Below, piece after piece: positions 44,318 to 53,289 of a stretch of DNA of 64,000 nt. Numbering within the stretch: position 1 is the stretch's first letter; every line of letters starts with the position of its first letter. Both the position numbers and the translations under genes were made by a program. The notes beneath the pieces were generated by a model. That model searched no databases. It was not told the DNA's origin and was given only the letters and a program-made list of their open reading frames with translations. This stretch comes from Bacteroidales bacterium UBA2714 (GTDB taxonomy: Bacteria; Bacteroidota; Bacteroidia; Bacteroidales; P3), in NCBI GenBank assembly GCA_002354035.1, contig DEKU01000015.1:29927-93926 (forward strand). Direction: 5' to 3'.

Positions 44318-45838
44318 TTAGTGTACATGACCGGCATGAGGGTCGAGGGCGGCTCCGCTCTGTGCCAGACGGACCATTGAGGCGCCACGGGTCACGACAC
44401 GCTCGCCAGCCTTGACACCTGAGAGAATCTCGGTGGCGCGACCGTCGGTGGCGCCGAGGGTCACCATACGTTTCTCAAACGATTCAGGGGTGAGCTGGAC
44501 GAAAACGAAATAGTTGCCCATTTCCTCCACAATGCCCGTATTGGGGATGGCAAGTGCCTGACGGTCGGAACGGGTGGTGATATAAAGCGTGACAAAACTG
44601 CCGCTGAGCAGGTTGCCTTGGTTGCGCACGCGGAAGGTGACTGGCACCAAGGGGCAGTCGAGATCGGTAGTCTTGGCAAATGATACAAGACTGCCGTTCA
44701 GTTCGGAAAGCGTATAGACATGGTCGTCGCCAGGAACAAGGAGGTTGACACTTTCGATGCTATTGAGCTGGTTGTAGTAGCGGGGTTGCACCTCGGCACG
44801 GACGAACAGGTCGCGATTTTGCGACACAGTGACCACGGGGCTGCCCGCTTCCACATAGCCGCCGTTGGTGACCTGGATACGCTGGACATAGCCACTGATT
44901 GGGGCACGCACCACGGCTCCCTTCTGCGAGAAGTTCCCCTTCAGGTTGTCGTAGGCGGCTTTGGCTGTCTCGTATGTAGCTTTGGCCCGCTGCAGCTCTG
45001 ACTGCGACACAATCTTGTCGTCGGCCAGCTGCTGCTTGCGCTCGTATTCGGCTTTGGCAACGGTGAAGTTGGCCGTGGCCTCCTGCAAACGGACGCTCAT
45101 GTTGTTGTCGGCCATGCCGTGACTCTCGATGACGAAAAGCTGCTGGCCAGCCTTGACCGGTGTACCCTCGACGAGATTGGGATTGGTGAACACGACAACG
45201 CCCGAAGCCGTTGCCGAGGCCTCGCGCTCATCGCCCTGTGAGGGAAGCACCTGGGCAGCGGTCTTGATGACACTGCCGAAGGGCTGGAGGCGGAGTGTGT
45301 CGGTGGCAAAAGCGATCTTCCAGCTCTGCTCTTTGGTGAAGGTGATGGCGTTGGAGGGGGTGTGGGCATGATGGTGATGGTCGTGTTCATGCTCATGCAG
45401 GGCATCATGGTCGGCAACCACATGTACATGGGGGTGGCATACCACAGAGACCCCGCCGGGCTGCATGACCTCCACTCTCAGCTGGCCACAGCCAGCCTTG
45501 GTGGGCGTGAAAGTGCATTTATATATTCCGGGCTGCTCTGGGTTGTCAACAGTCTGGGTAATGGTCTCGCCGCCAACGACGAGGCTGATTTTGACCTGCG
45601 TGGAGTCAAGGGGCTTGAAATTGGAAAGACGCGTGAGGTGTGCCGCAACCTTTGACTCTTGCCCCACGACAAAAGGCTCGGCCTCGGCAAAGAGTTCAAA
45701 TTCCGCCCCGTATGCTGTATATTGTTCGGCATCATGGTGATGCTCATGTTCGTCGGCATGTTCTTCCCCCGCATGGTTGCATGAGCAAACCATGCCAAGA
45801 GCGAATGCCATCGACAATAAAATGGCTATCTTCTTCAT
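44318..45838 (-). CDS. efflux RND periplasmic adaptor with His-rich N-terminal part (CzcB-like)
   Basis: The 506-residue protein is a lipoprotein (lipobox VCSC near residue 20) and the membrane-fusion subunit of the pump. Just after the Cys comes a His-rich stretch (HADEHEHHHD). Residues about 45-140 form an extra Ig-like beta domain, and a second His-rich cluster (HEHEHDHHHHAH) lies at about 148-159. The adaptor proper follows, with ASGVVVFTNPNLVEGTPVKAG, a coiled-coil hairpin (about 235-290) and VRAPISGYVQRIQVTNGGYV. The His clusters would bind metal in the periplasm and hand it to the pump. It is the second gene of the operon. Confidence 0.93.
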   Translation of the reverse strand: MKKIAILLSMAFALGMVCSCNHAGEEHADEHEHHHDAEQYTAYGAEFELFAEAEPFVVGQESKVAAHLTRLSNFKPLDSTQVKISLVVGGETITQTVDNPEQPGIYKCTFTPTKAGCGQLRVEVMQPGGVSVVCHPHVHVVADHDALHEHEHDHHHHAHTPSNAITFTKEQSWKIAFATDTLRLQPFGSVIKTAAQVLPSQGDEREASATASGVVVFTNPNLVEGTPVKAGQQLFVIESHGMADNNMSVRLQEATANFTVAKAEYERKQQLADDKIVSQSELQRAKATYETAKAAYDNLKGNFSQKGAVVRAPISGYVQRIQVTNGGYVEAGSPVVTVSQNRDLFVRAEVQPRYYNQLNSIESVNLLVPGDDHVYTLSELNGSLVSFAKTTDLDCPLVPVTFRVRNQGNLLSGSFVTLYITTRSDRQALAIPNTGIVEEMGNYFVFVQLTPESFEKRMVTLGATDGRATEILSGVKAGERVVTRGASMVRLAQSGAALDPHAGHVH

Positions 45839-45965
45839 TGTAGCTAAAATGATTTTAGGTTAATAAATAAAAGGATGCATGAGGACACGCAGATGTGAGA
45901 ATGTGGGAAGGAGAGTATTGTGATTTGCCAATCGGCTAATCACTAACCACACATTCTGTAGCCAG

Positions 45966-46409
45966 TCAAACAAAAGCAGGAGGGGCCCTGAGGCCATTGG
46001 CATCCGGCGCGGATGCCGCGGTGAGTGGGATTGGCCCTGTGGCCCCCCACACCTGTCGGATAGGTAGGACAGGATTTTGAAGTTCCCGATAGAGACCGGG
46101 GATTGCCCAAAAGACAAAAGTGTTGGACTCTGCCTTGATGATAGCTGCCACAGTGTGATGGTCGTCGCTGGTGGAAATCACCAGATGCGAGAGCATGTCC
46201 TGCAAGAGGCAGATATCGAAAGGATGATGGGAGCGATGATTGCAACCGGGATGATGGTGATGGTCGCTGTCGCAATGGCAGTCAAACTCTGTCTCGAAAG
46301 TGAGCCCTTTGGCATCGCAGCAGTCATGGTGATGGTGGGGCACAAAGGCATGGAGCATGATAATCGCACATGCCAACATAACCATGATTTTTGCCACCAA
46401 ATATCTCAT
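45966..46409 (-). CDS. small His-rich membrane protein of the metal-efflux operon (DUF6769-like)
   Basis: From the ATG at 46409 the protein has 147 residues: a hydrophobic N-terminal segment (about 5-20) and then VPHHHHDCC, CHCDSDHHHHPGC and HRSHHPFD, packed with His and Cys. The second half is less striking and ends Pro-rich. This pattern recalls a small family (I think DUF6769) found upstream of RND metal pumps in Bacteroidetes, but that is from memory. It probably binds the exported metal in the periplasm. The frame can be extended upstream to 46466, but that would overlap the TATCTTTG promoter box. It precedes the adaptor gene by 127 bases. Confidence 0.7.
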   Translation of the reverse strand: MRYLVAKIMVMLACAIIMLHAFVPHHHHDCCDAKGLTFETEFDCHCDSDHHHHPGCNHRSHHPFDICLLQDMLSHLVISTSDDHHTVAAIIKAESNTFVFWAIPGLYRELQNPVLPIRQVWGATGPIPLTAASAPDANGLRAPPAFV

Positions 46410-46463
46410 ATCTTTCACTTTACGTCGTTCTGAAGGCGCGCCTTCCAGAAACCTTTGACGTTG

Positions 46464-46471
46464 CAAAGATA
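46464..46471 (-). promoter_or_regulatory. promoter -7 box for the metal-efflux operon
   Basis: On the minus strand this reads TATCTTTG, matching TAnnTTTG, 54 bases upstream of the His-rich gene. It lies just past the GNAT stop codon. No operator for a metal sensor was recognised. Confidence 0.6.
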
Positions 46472-46477
46472 ATCATA

Positions 46478-47002
46478 TTAATTGATTCTGTAAAAAAGAG
46501 TTCGCTCAAAGCCATATTTCTCCACCTGCGAATCCTCGCAATAGCCCAAGCGAAGAAGGCTCTTGACGCTGGCCATGTTGTGGGGAGAGGCGGTGGCACA
46601 CAGCAGGCCGATGCCCCGGGCCTTGGCTTCGGCAGCCAGCCGCTGGCCAAGCTCCACCTGAAGATGATGTCCACGCCAGCATGGACGGACTATACATATC
46701 TTAAAGTTAGCCGACGCATACTGTCTGCCATCCAAGCGGGTCAGGATGAGGGAGAGGTCTTCACATCCTCCCCTTTCAGGCACATACAGTACCCCCAAAC
46801 CGGCCAACTCCTCCCCTACCCAGGCTCCAAGGCATAGGTGGGGCGGCTGAAGACACTCGCACCACATCTGCTCAGTGTTGCGACGCAGCAAGTCCGGGCG
46901 TTCCATGTGGGCCAGAGCTTCCTGCTCCACAGCTCTCACCCGCCCTATCTGGGCCAGCCCCATCGGCTTGAAAACGAAACGATATACTTCCGTCGCAGTC
47001 AT
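46478..47002 (-). CDS. GNAT family N-acetyltransferase
   Basis: The 174-residue protein shows the GNAT pattern: an N-terminal beta-alpha unit, CLGAWVGEELAGLGVLYVPE (motif C/D strands), the acetyl-CoA loop region CRGHHLQVELGQRLAAEAKA, where the usual Q/R-x-x-G-x-G/A is only loosely kept as WRGHHLQ, and the late ASPHNMASVKSLLRLGYCE with the typical Asn and Leu-Gly-Tyr. The acceptor is unknown. I chose the ATG at 47002, which overlaps the stop codon of the upstream lipoprotein gene as ATGA; a longer frame to 47218 has no family resemblance. It is the third gene after SIMPL and the lipoprotein. Confidence 0.82.
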   Translation of the reverse strand: MTATEVYRFVFKPMGLAQIGRVRAVEQEALAHMERPDLLRRNTEQMWCECLQPPHLCLGAWVGEELAGLGVLYVPERGGCEDLSLILTRLDGRQYASANFKICIVRPCWRGHHLQVELGQRLAAEAKARGIGLLCATASPHNMASVKSLLRLGYCEDSQVEKYGFERTLFYRIN

Positions 47003-47610
47003 TGTCTGTGCATATAGTCCACCCACCAGTGGTCGGTATTTACAAGCCACACCGTGCAGTCCTCGCGCCCGCTCACATTGGCGGCAACAGCCTTCACCGC
47101 CTGGGCCGACACCTTGCGCAGCATGTTGCTCCACAATATCAGCACCGTGTAGCGGCTTTCGGAGTGCAGACCGGGAAGGCTGCGCCGATAGGCCTCCAAC
47201 GTCATGCGGCCATGCCAATCGGGCACCACCGTGGGCGATGGCGGAAAATGGCCAAACGACCCCTTATTGTTCCAGTCGTAGCTGAGTAGCCCCGACTGGG
47301 TGTAGCAATTGATGTGGTAAAACACGAGCGAGTCGCCATCGAAATAGAGAATCTGCACCGGCTGAGCCCTGTGCTGCATCATCGAGGTGTCGCAGTCAAG
47401 CCTTATCAGGCTGTCCTGTTGCTCTGTTGTGGCAATAATCTGGTTGCAGGGCACTCGGCGCTGGCTCTCGGCGAGGAAAGACTGCACCTTGTCCTCACGG
47501 TACTCTTTGATTTCGTCAATACCGAAGGCCACCTTGGCGATTACAGAGCATCCCGCCGCCAACGACAAAGCTGCCGACAGGATGCCCCAAAGGACGAAAC
47601 GGCGCATCAA
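46999..47610 (-). CDS. 203-aa lipoprotein, unknown
   Basis: The protein begins with a lipoprotein signal (hydrophobic core and LAAGC at about residues 17-21), so it is lipid-anchored. The mature part is rich in aromatic residues and contains RVPCNQIIATTEQQDSLIRL and, later, TVLILWSNMLRKVSAQAVKA. I recognise no family; the VLILWSN section looks like a thioredoxin-like core strand but lacks CxxC. It lies 7 bases after the SIMPL gene and overlaps the GNAT start by 4 bases, so the three are one translation unit. The ATG three bases inside (47607) is equally possible. Confidence 0.75.
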   Translation of the reverse strand: MMRRFVLWGILSAALSLAAGCSVIAKVAFGIDEIKEYREDKVQSFLAESQRRVPCNQIIATTEQQDSLIRLDCDTSMMQHRAQPVQILYFDGDSLVFYHINCYTQSGLLSYDWNNKGSFGHFPPSPTVVPDWHGRMTLEAYRRSLPGLHSESRYTVLILWSNMLRKVSAQAVKAVAANVSGREDCTVWLVNTDHWWVDYMHRQ

Positions 47611-47617
47611 GGGAGTC

Positions 47618-48322
47618 CTATTTCAGATAGTACTCCACCGTTGTCACCACACGCACTTTCTTCACCTGCGGAGTGTTCTCGTCGAGGTCTTCCACCTCGA
47701 AATAGCCCTGCGAGGCGGTACGCATCTTGCCAATGCGGCTGTGGCTGTTCTTGGCAAACTCGTCGGCAGCGGCACGGGCGTTCTCAAGACTCTCCGCTAT
47801 CATGGCGGGTTTGATTTCGTTCAGACCGAGGAACTGGTAGTCCGCCCAACTGTTGGCCAGGATATTCTGGTTCACAAGGTCGGTCTCAAGGGTTTGCTGC
47901 ATTTTGCGCACCAAATCCAGATTCTTGGAGAAGACCGTCACCGTCTGGTTGGCCTGATAGCGGAACGTAATCTGCGACACATCGTTGGCATAGCTGTAGC
48001 GGTCCTCATAGTTGGCGTTGCCCACCTTCACCTCATCATCCTTGAAGCCTGCGGCACGCAATTTCTCCACTATTATGCTGTTGTTCTGGCTGATGGTGTT
48101 GCGCAGGTCGGCCAGAGAGTTGCTCTTCTCCGAATAGCTGATGCGGTACACCACGCGGTCCGCCGGCACCTCTTTCTCGCAAAGGCCGCGCACCTTGACA
48201 GTGTCGTCGTATGATTTCAATGTTTTCACCGTACAGACCATAAACAGGCCCAGCACCAAGGCCGCCAGCACAATGCTGCCACCCTGAATCATGTTTTTCT
48301 TGAAAGGAACATTCTTTCCCAT
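47618..48322 (-). CDS. SIMPL domain (DUF541) protein
   Basis: The 234-residue protein has an N-terminal membrane anchor (about 14-32) and a SIMPL domain: VKVRGLCEKEVPADRVVYRI, then the KLRAAGFKDDEVKVGN turn, and AADEFAKNSHSRIGKMRTAS near the end. SIMPL proteins are periplasmic and known mainly as oligomer-forming stress-related proteins; the function is unclear. It starts the SIMPL, lipoprotein and GNAT set. A possible TATTTTTG box lies 90 bases upstream. Confidence 0.88.
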   Translation of the reverse strand: MGKNVPFKKNMIQGGSIVLAALVLGLFMVCTVKTLKSYDDTVKVRGLCEKEVPADRVVYRISYSEKSNSLADLRNTISQNNSIIVEKLRAAGFKDDEVKVGNANYEDRYSYANDVSQITFRYQANQTVTVFSKNLDLVRKMQQTLETDLVNQNILANSWADYQFLGLNEIKPAMIAESLENARAAADEFAKNSHSRIGKMRTASQGYFEVEDLDENTPQVKKVRVVTTVEYYLK

Positions 48323-48412
48323 ATTCTGAATAATTTAGCGTTTATTTTTCCCTCCATAACGCAAGGCCGCCACCAAAATTGCACAGCCAACAGAATAAAA
48401 TCCTCCACAATC

Positions 48413-48420
48413 CAAAAATA
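48413..48420 (-). promoter_or_regulatory. possible promoter -7 box for SIMPL
   Basis: On the minus strand this reads TATTTTTG, matching TAnnTTTG, which gives a leader of about 85 bases before the SIMPL start. Confidence 0.4.
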
Positions 48421-48780
48421 ATTTGTGATGGACCCTAAAAAACGAATTTATGGTTTTGCCCTTACAAGGCGCGATTTTACATTTCGGCCTGTTGTTTCTT
48501 CTTCATTTCATGATAGCTTCTTCTTTCTTTCTGCATAGCCGAAAACATGAAAAACAAGCGCTGAACACAGTGGATGTAAGCAAAAGGCAAGTATCTATGG
48601 AACAGCACGCCACGGCCATCCGTGGACTAACGCCGCAGAGGTTCCCCTTTGGGGCTGAGCCGAGTGCAACAAATCCCAAACCCGCCGCCGGCACTCCGCC
48701 AAGGTGTCAGACATCTTTTTGAAGCCGGGGTAAACAATTATAGAAAAGGTAAAAAAAAGCCGTATATTAAAAATAAAATG

Positions 48781-48788
48781 TATATTTG
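48781..48788 (+). promoter_or_regulatory. promoter -7 box for the 590-aa T9SS protein
   Basis: TATATTTG matches TAnnTTTG, 77 bases before the ATG at 48866. Confidence 0.6.
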
Positions 48789-48865
48789 CAAAACAGAATA
48801 ATTGAATCAGATGATGGCAACACCTCCATCAAAGAACTAAACAACAACTTTATACAACATTCATC

Positions 48866-50638
48866 ATGAAGAAAAACACACTATCATTTGCAGGGCTTTT
48901 TCTGCTGGCCATGGCCTTAAACCCCGCTGCATGGGGACAGTCGTATGACACCCTCCCCACTACAAATCCGAACTATTACTACGACAGCAATTGGTATACA
49001 TTCTGTCCATATTTCACTGGCGAAGAGCCTGGTACTTTACCCGAATCAATAGCTGACACAGACATATATTTGAGGGTAGTCGATTTTTTCATCAGCTATG
49101 ATAACATACCGCAATATCTGCTTCGGAAGTTCCACACCAAGTATCCTTTAACGATTAAGGGATTGTCGTGCATGATTGTAGGCCCAGATTATTGCGACCA
49201 GCGGTTTAACGAACAAGGTTATTGGCTGGATTATTTTGCTAGTGTCAGACAGCAGGAATATCTGTACGTGTGCCAATACGACAGCGCGAAACAGTGTATG
49301 ACGATACTGGACTCTGTGCCATGGGACTACAGCAAACGCAAAGTGATGCTACTGGATCGATGGCATGAGGAAGCGGCTGGCACATGCTACGCATTTGTGT
49401 GCGAGACCCCTCTCAACCATCCGGTGACGGTGGAGGGTGACTTTTATTTGGCTGGCTCCACGTGGAGCAGCGCCACATACAGACCATACTTCTGGACGAC
49501 CGGCGTACTATCACAGTATGCGGTTGTAAATTGGTATATTTCTTATCGTCAAGACGCAGCCAGCTCCCATCGATACCACTGTCGCAATAGAGATCAAGTC
49601 ACGTTATGTTCGCCCTGGTTAGACTCGGCTGGCACCTTCCCTCCTGGTTTTGACAGCACACTGGCAACTCCATATAGTGGTAACTTTTTTTATTCCAACC
49701 CCGGCAGATTATTCGGGCCTTTCTTTCCCATCATCGATAGCCGCATGGTGGAGCTGTCCGTCTCGGACAGCAGCCTCGGCAGAGCCTGGCCCTCGGGCCG
49801 CACGGCCGACTCCTCGCTCTACGACATTTATGCCCAGCCCACACACCGGGGCATCTTTGCGGGATGGAGCGACGGCGACACCCACATGCACCGCACCATC
49901 TTCGTGACACAGGACACCCTCCTGACCGCCCTGTTCATCACAAAGGACTCTTTCTATGTGTCCACTTCGGCCGACAGCCGCAAGGGCTCAGTGATCGGTG
50001 GAGGCTACTATTTCGAAGGGGACACCGCCACGGTGGAGGCCGTCCCACTGCGGGGGCACCGGTTTGTGCGATGGGATGACGACAGCACCTGCAACCCCCG
50101 CACGTTCGTGCCTGTCTGCGACACCGCCTTTACCGCCTATTTCGCCGACCTCAACGGGTTCAATGTGGAGGCTCGGGTGAATAACGAGGACTGGGGCCGT
50201 GTGCGCGGCACCGGCACCTACTACCCCAACGAGGAGGTCCAGCTGATGGCCATCCCCGCCGACGGGTATGCCTTCTCCCACTGGGGCGACGGGTCGACCT
50301 TGAACAGAAAAACATTCATGGCCGAACGCGACACGCTCTTGGAGGCTTATTTCTACAACAGGCAGGGCATCGAAGCGGCCCCCGCATCGGAAGGGTCTCC
50401 CTTCAGGCTGGCGCCCAACCCTGCCCGGGGCAATGTGGCGCTGATCCTGCCCGACGGGACTGTGTGCCACGGCTCTTGCCGCGTGGCGATAACCGATGCT
50501 GAGGGTCGGACCGTGCTGAGCGCACCGCTCCACGAGCCGAAAACCCTGTTAGATGTCAGCACCCTGGCCGCCGGCATCTACTACGTCACAGTTACCACTC
50601 CGGCAGGAGTGTCCACCCAGAAACTGGCCATCGAATAA
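48866..50638 (+). CDS. 590-aa T9SS cargo protein with InlB-type repeats
   Basis: The protein has a signal peptide (ending AAWGQ at residue 25), a unique N-terminal half with many Tyr and Trp that I cannot assign, and then at least two divergent InlB B-repeat-like units (about 370-500): GYYFEGDTATVEAVPLRGHR followed by FVRWDDDS, and YYPNEEVQLMAIPADGYAFS followed by HWGDGS. The last 78 residues are a T9SS type A sorting domain with LAPNPARGNVALIL, ITDAEGRTVLS, GIYYVTVTT and final KLAIE. It is probably secreted and surface-anchored. It stands alone with its own promoter and a 19-bp terminator hairpin. Confidence 0.87.
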   Translation: MKKNTLSFAGLFLLAMALNPAAWGQSYDTLPTTNPNYYYDSNWYTFCPYFTGEEPGTLPESIADTDIYLRVVDFFISYDNIPQYLLRKFHTKYPLTIKGLSCMIVGPDYCDQRFNEQGYWLDYFASVRQQEYLYVCQYDSAKQCMTILDSVPWDYSKRKVMLLDRWHEEAAGTCYAFVCETPLNHPVTVEGDFYLAGSTWSSATYRPYFWTTGVLSQYAVVNWYISYRQDAASSHRYHCRNRDQVTLCSPWLDSAGTFPPGFDSTLATPYSGNFFYSNPGRLFGPFFPIIDSRMVELSVSDSSLGRAWPSGRTADSSLYDIYAQPTHRGIFAGWSDGDTHMHRTIFVTQDTLLTALFITKDSFYVSTSADSRKGSVIGGGYYFEGDTATVEAVPLRGHRFVRWDDDSTCNPRTFVPVCDTAFTAYFADLNGFNVEARVNNEDWGRVRGTGTYYPNEEVQLMAIPADGYAFSHWGDGSTLNRKTFMAERDTLLEAYFYNRQGIEAAPASEGSPFRLAPNPARGNVALILPDGTVCHGSCRVAITDAEGRTVLSAPLHEPKTLLDVSTLAAGIYYVTVTTPAGVSTQKLAIE

Positions 50639-50676
50639 ACACCACCGCCCTTACGAGGGCCCCTGCCAGTAAGGCA

Positions 50677-50720
50677 AACAACAAAGGGTGTTCCCCCCAG
50701 TGGGAACACCCTTTGTTGTT
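50677..50720 (+). terminator. terminator after the 590-aa T9SS gene
   Basis: A perfect 19-bp inverted repeat (50677-50695 with 50702-50720) with a 6-base loop starts 38 bases after the stop. The 3' arm ends CTTTGTTGTT. Confidence 0.8.
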
Positions 50721-50855
50721 GTGAAAGCGCCGCGCCGACGCTGACAATCCGTCTGGCCGGACGGCCAGGGCTGCGGCAGGGCTGGAGCCAGCCTCATGGC
50801 ATGGGTCCGCCACTACGGGCGGCCGTCCTTTCCCCCCATTGCTGATTGGGGATTG

Positions 50856-50888
50856 AAGATGGGAAGCCTTCTCAGGCTTTCCCATCTT
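50856..50888 (-). terminator. hairpin after hutU
   Basis: A stem of about 14 bp with one bulged T (50856-50869 with 50874-50888) starts 11 bases past the hutU stop codon on the minus strand. The T-run is weak. Confidence 0.6.
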
Positions 50889-50898
50889 GATGTATGAC

Positions 50899-52899
50899 TT
50901 AGAACAGTCCTTCGAGAATGCTGTCGTCGACCAGGTTGGGCATGGTGACTTTCAGCTCGGGGCAGATGTCCATGGCACGGCGGATGGCGAACATGGCGCC
51001 CTCGTTGCGGGCCCAGCTGCGGCGGCTGATGCCGTTGTTCACATCCCAGTGGAGCATCATGCGCAGACGGCGGTCGCAGGCCTCGCTGCCGTCCAGCACC
51101 ATGCCGAAACCGCCATTGATTACTTCGCCCCAGCCAACGCCGCCACCGTTGTGGATGCTGACCCATGTGGCGCCACGGAAACTGTCGCCAATGACGTTCT
51201 GCACGGCCATGTCGGCGCAACGGTTAGAGCCGTCGTAGATGTTGCTGGTTTCGCGGAAGGGGCTGTCGGTGCCGCTGACATCGTGGTGGTCGCGGCCCAG
51301 CACAATGGGTGCGGAAATCTCGCCCTTCTTGATGGCCTCATTGAAGCGGGCGGCAATCTTGGTGCGGCCTTCGCAGTCGGCATAGAGGATACGGGCCTGG
51401 CTGCCCACCACTAAGTGGTTCTCCTTGGCGCCCTTAATCCACTGGATGTTGTCGTGCATCTGCTGCTGTATCTCTGCGGGAGCCGTGGCGGCTATCTCGG
51501 CCAGCACCTCCATGGCGATGTGGTCGCTCTTGTCGAGGTCTTCAGGCTTGCCGCTGGTGCACACCCAACGGAAGGGGCCGAAGCCATAGTCGAAGCACAT
51601 GGGACCCATGATGTCCTGCACGTATGAGGGGTAGCGGAAAGCGGTGTGGTCGGCATTCCAGATGTCGGCACCGGCACGGCTGCTCTCCAACAGGAAGGCG
51701 TTGCCATAGTCAAAGAAATACATACCTTTGGCCGTAAGCTGGTTGATGGCAGCCACATGGCGGCGCAGACTCTCCTGCACCTTCTCTTTGAACAGCTCGG
51801 GCTGCTCGGCCATCATCACCTTGGCATCCTCGAAACTGACGCCCACGGGATAGTAGCCACCGGCCCAGGGGTTGTGGAGCGAGGTCTGGTCGCTGCCGAG
51901 GTCGACCTGGATATTCTTGGCGGCGCAGTATTCCCACAGGTCAACCACGTTGCCCTGGTAGGCAAACGAGCGGGCAATCTTGGCAGTGCGGGCCTTGTTC
52001 ACTGCCTCGAAAAGCTCGTCAAGATTGTCGTGCACCTCATCCACCCAGCCTTGCGTGTAGCGCTTCTGTGTGGCGGCGGGGTTGATTTCGGCGGTGATGC
52101 TCACCACTCCGGCTATGTCACCAGCCTTGGGCTGGGCACCGCTCATGCCACCGAGACCGGCGGTGATGAAAAGTTTGCCAGCCGTGCCACCGCCCAACTT
52201 GCGGGCAGCGTTGAGCACCGTGATAGTGGTGCCGTGGACGATACCCTGCGGACCGATATACATATAGCTGCCGGCCGTCATCTGGCCGTACTGGGTCACG
52301 CCGAGGGCGTTGTACCGCTCCCAGTCGTCGGGCTTGCTGTAGTTGGGTATCATCATGCCGTTAGTCACAACCACACGGGGGGCATCCTTGTGCGAGGGGA
52401 ACAGGCCCATGGGATGTCCGCTGTACATGACGAGGGTCTGCTCGTCGGTCATCTCGCTCAGGTATTTCATCACCAGGCGGTACTGCGCCCAATTCTGGAA
52501 CACGGCACCGTTGCCGCCGTAAGTAATCAGCTCGTGGGGGTGCTGGGCCACGGCGGGATCCAGATTGTTCTGAATCATCAGCATGATGGCCGCAGCCTGA
52601 CGGCATTTGGCGGGGTACTCGTCAATCGGACGGGCATACATGGGATAGGTGGGACGCAGACGGTACATATAGATGCGGCCGTACTTCTTCAGCTCTTCGG
52701 CAAACTCGGGGGCCAGCATGGCGTGGTCCTTCGGGTCGAAATAACGCAGGGCGTTGCGGATGGCCAGCTTCTTCTCGGCCGGCGAAAGGATATCCTTGCG
52801 CTTGGGCGCATGGTTGACAGTAGTGTCATAAGGTTGGGGTGCGGGCAGCGGATTGGGAATACCCTGACGCAATTCATTTTGGAATTCTTCGAGTGTCAT
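50899..52899 (-). CDS. hutU: urocanate hydratase
   Basis: Urocanase, the second step of histidine breakdown, uses tightly bound NAD to hydrate urocanate. At 666 residues this is the longer form found in Bacteroidetes and related groups. Signatures include LITYGGNGAVFQNWAQYRLV, MYSGHPMGLFPSH, YIGPQGIVHGTTITVLNAAR, GGGTAGKLFITAGLGGMSGA and, near the end, SIHNGGGVGWGEVINGGFGM. No hutH, hutI or formiminotransferase gene is adjacent, unlike the usual clustering. Its start lies only 11 bases after the end of a decayed hepT gene, so the promoter must lie inside that pseudogene or farther upstream. Confidence 0.96.
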   Translation of the reverse strand: MTLEEFQNELRQGIPNPLPAPQPYDTTVNHAPKRKDILSPAEKKLAIRNALRYFDPKDHAMLAPEFAEELKKYGRIYMYRLRPTYPMYARPIDEYPAKCRQAAAIMLMIQNNLDPAVAQHPHELITYGGNGAVFQNWAQYRLVMKYLSEMTDEQTLVMYSGHPMGLFPSHKDAPRVVVTNGMMIPNYSKPDDWERYNALGVTQYGQMTAGSYMYIGPQGIVHGTTITVLNAARKLGGGTAGKLFITAGLGGMSGAQPKAGDIAGVVSITAEINPAATQKRYTQGWVDEVHDNLDELFEAVNKARTAKIARSFAYQGNVVDLWEYCAAKNIQVDLGSDQTSLHNPWAGGYYPVGVSFEDAKVMMAEQPELFKEKVQESLRRHVAAINQLTAKGMYFFDYGNAFLLESSRAGADIWNADHTAFRYPSYVQDIMGPMCFDYGFGPFRWVCTSGKPEDLDKSDHIAMEVLAEIAATAPAEIQQQMHDNIQWIKGAKENHLVVGSQARILYADCEGRTKIAARFNEAIKKGEISAPIVLGRDHHDVSGTDSPFRETSNIYDGSNRCADMAVQNVIGDSFRGATWVSIHNGGGVGWGEVINGGFGMVLDGSEACDRRLRMMLHWDVNNGISRRSWARNEGAMFAIRRAMDICPELKVTMPNLVDDSILEGLF

Positions 52900-52910
52900 A
52901 TTAGTTTATT

Positions 52911-53289
52911 TTATTTTTTATTCATTTCAACAATCATTTTTTCTACAACATCTTTCACCTGAGGAATGTCCTCCTTAACTGTTAGAAGTACTACCTCTGC
53001 ATCTACCTCAAAATTAATGATGGGCAATCTTATCCCTCATACGCATCACACCCTCCCACCGTATTTGAGGATAACAGGTCAGCAACTCCCCTGCAGTAAT
53101 CTTATCCAAATTCTTGGTCGCTTCACCGAGTGCAATCAAATTCATACAGACAGCATCAAGTAGCATTTCTCCTGAAGGAGAGCAGAGGAAATCGTCAACA
53201 CTTATCACACCCTCGGTACGTTCAATAATCGTATTACCCAACCGACTGACTTGATTCAGTGCATTTATTGCAAGCTCATGGTCAAACAT
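52911..53289 (-). pseudogene. hepT: HepT-like HEPN toxin gene with a single-base frameshift
   Basis: HepT is the HEPN-domain RNase-like toxin of the HepT-MntA system. The first 91 codons read normally (AINALNQVSRLGNTIIERTE, then LIALGEATKNLD) up to MRDKIAHH, then hit TAA at 53014. Removing one A just after the two His codons restores YFEVDAEVVLLTVKEDIPQV and then KDVVEKMIVEMNKK, ending at TAA 52911-52913; this is the expected HepT C terminus. So one inserted base truncates the protein right after the RX4-6H active motif, which itself survives. The start overlaps the mntA stop by 8 bases. It could be a true pseudogene, a sequencing error in a short T/A run, or a truncated but active toxin. Confidence 0.85.

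Larger units (their letters stand above)
48323..48865. other. 543-base divergent intergenic region
   Basis: It separates the SIMPL gene (minus) from a T9SS cargo gene (plus). Possible -7 boxes lie at 48413-48420 (minus) and 48781-48788 (plus). Between them is a stretch with an open 90-codon frame (48450-48722) lacking family signals, which I do not call a gene. Confidence 0.6.

Noticed and set aside
48450..48722. 90-codon open frame in the SIMPL/T9SS intergenic gap
   Set aside because: It has no promoter box of its own, no family resemblance and a low-complexity second half; I treat it as noncoding.
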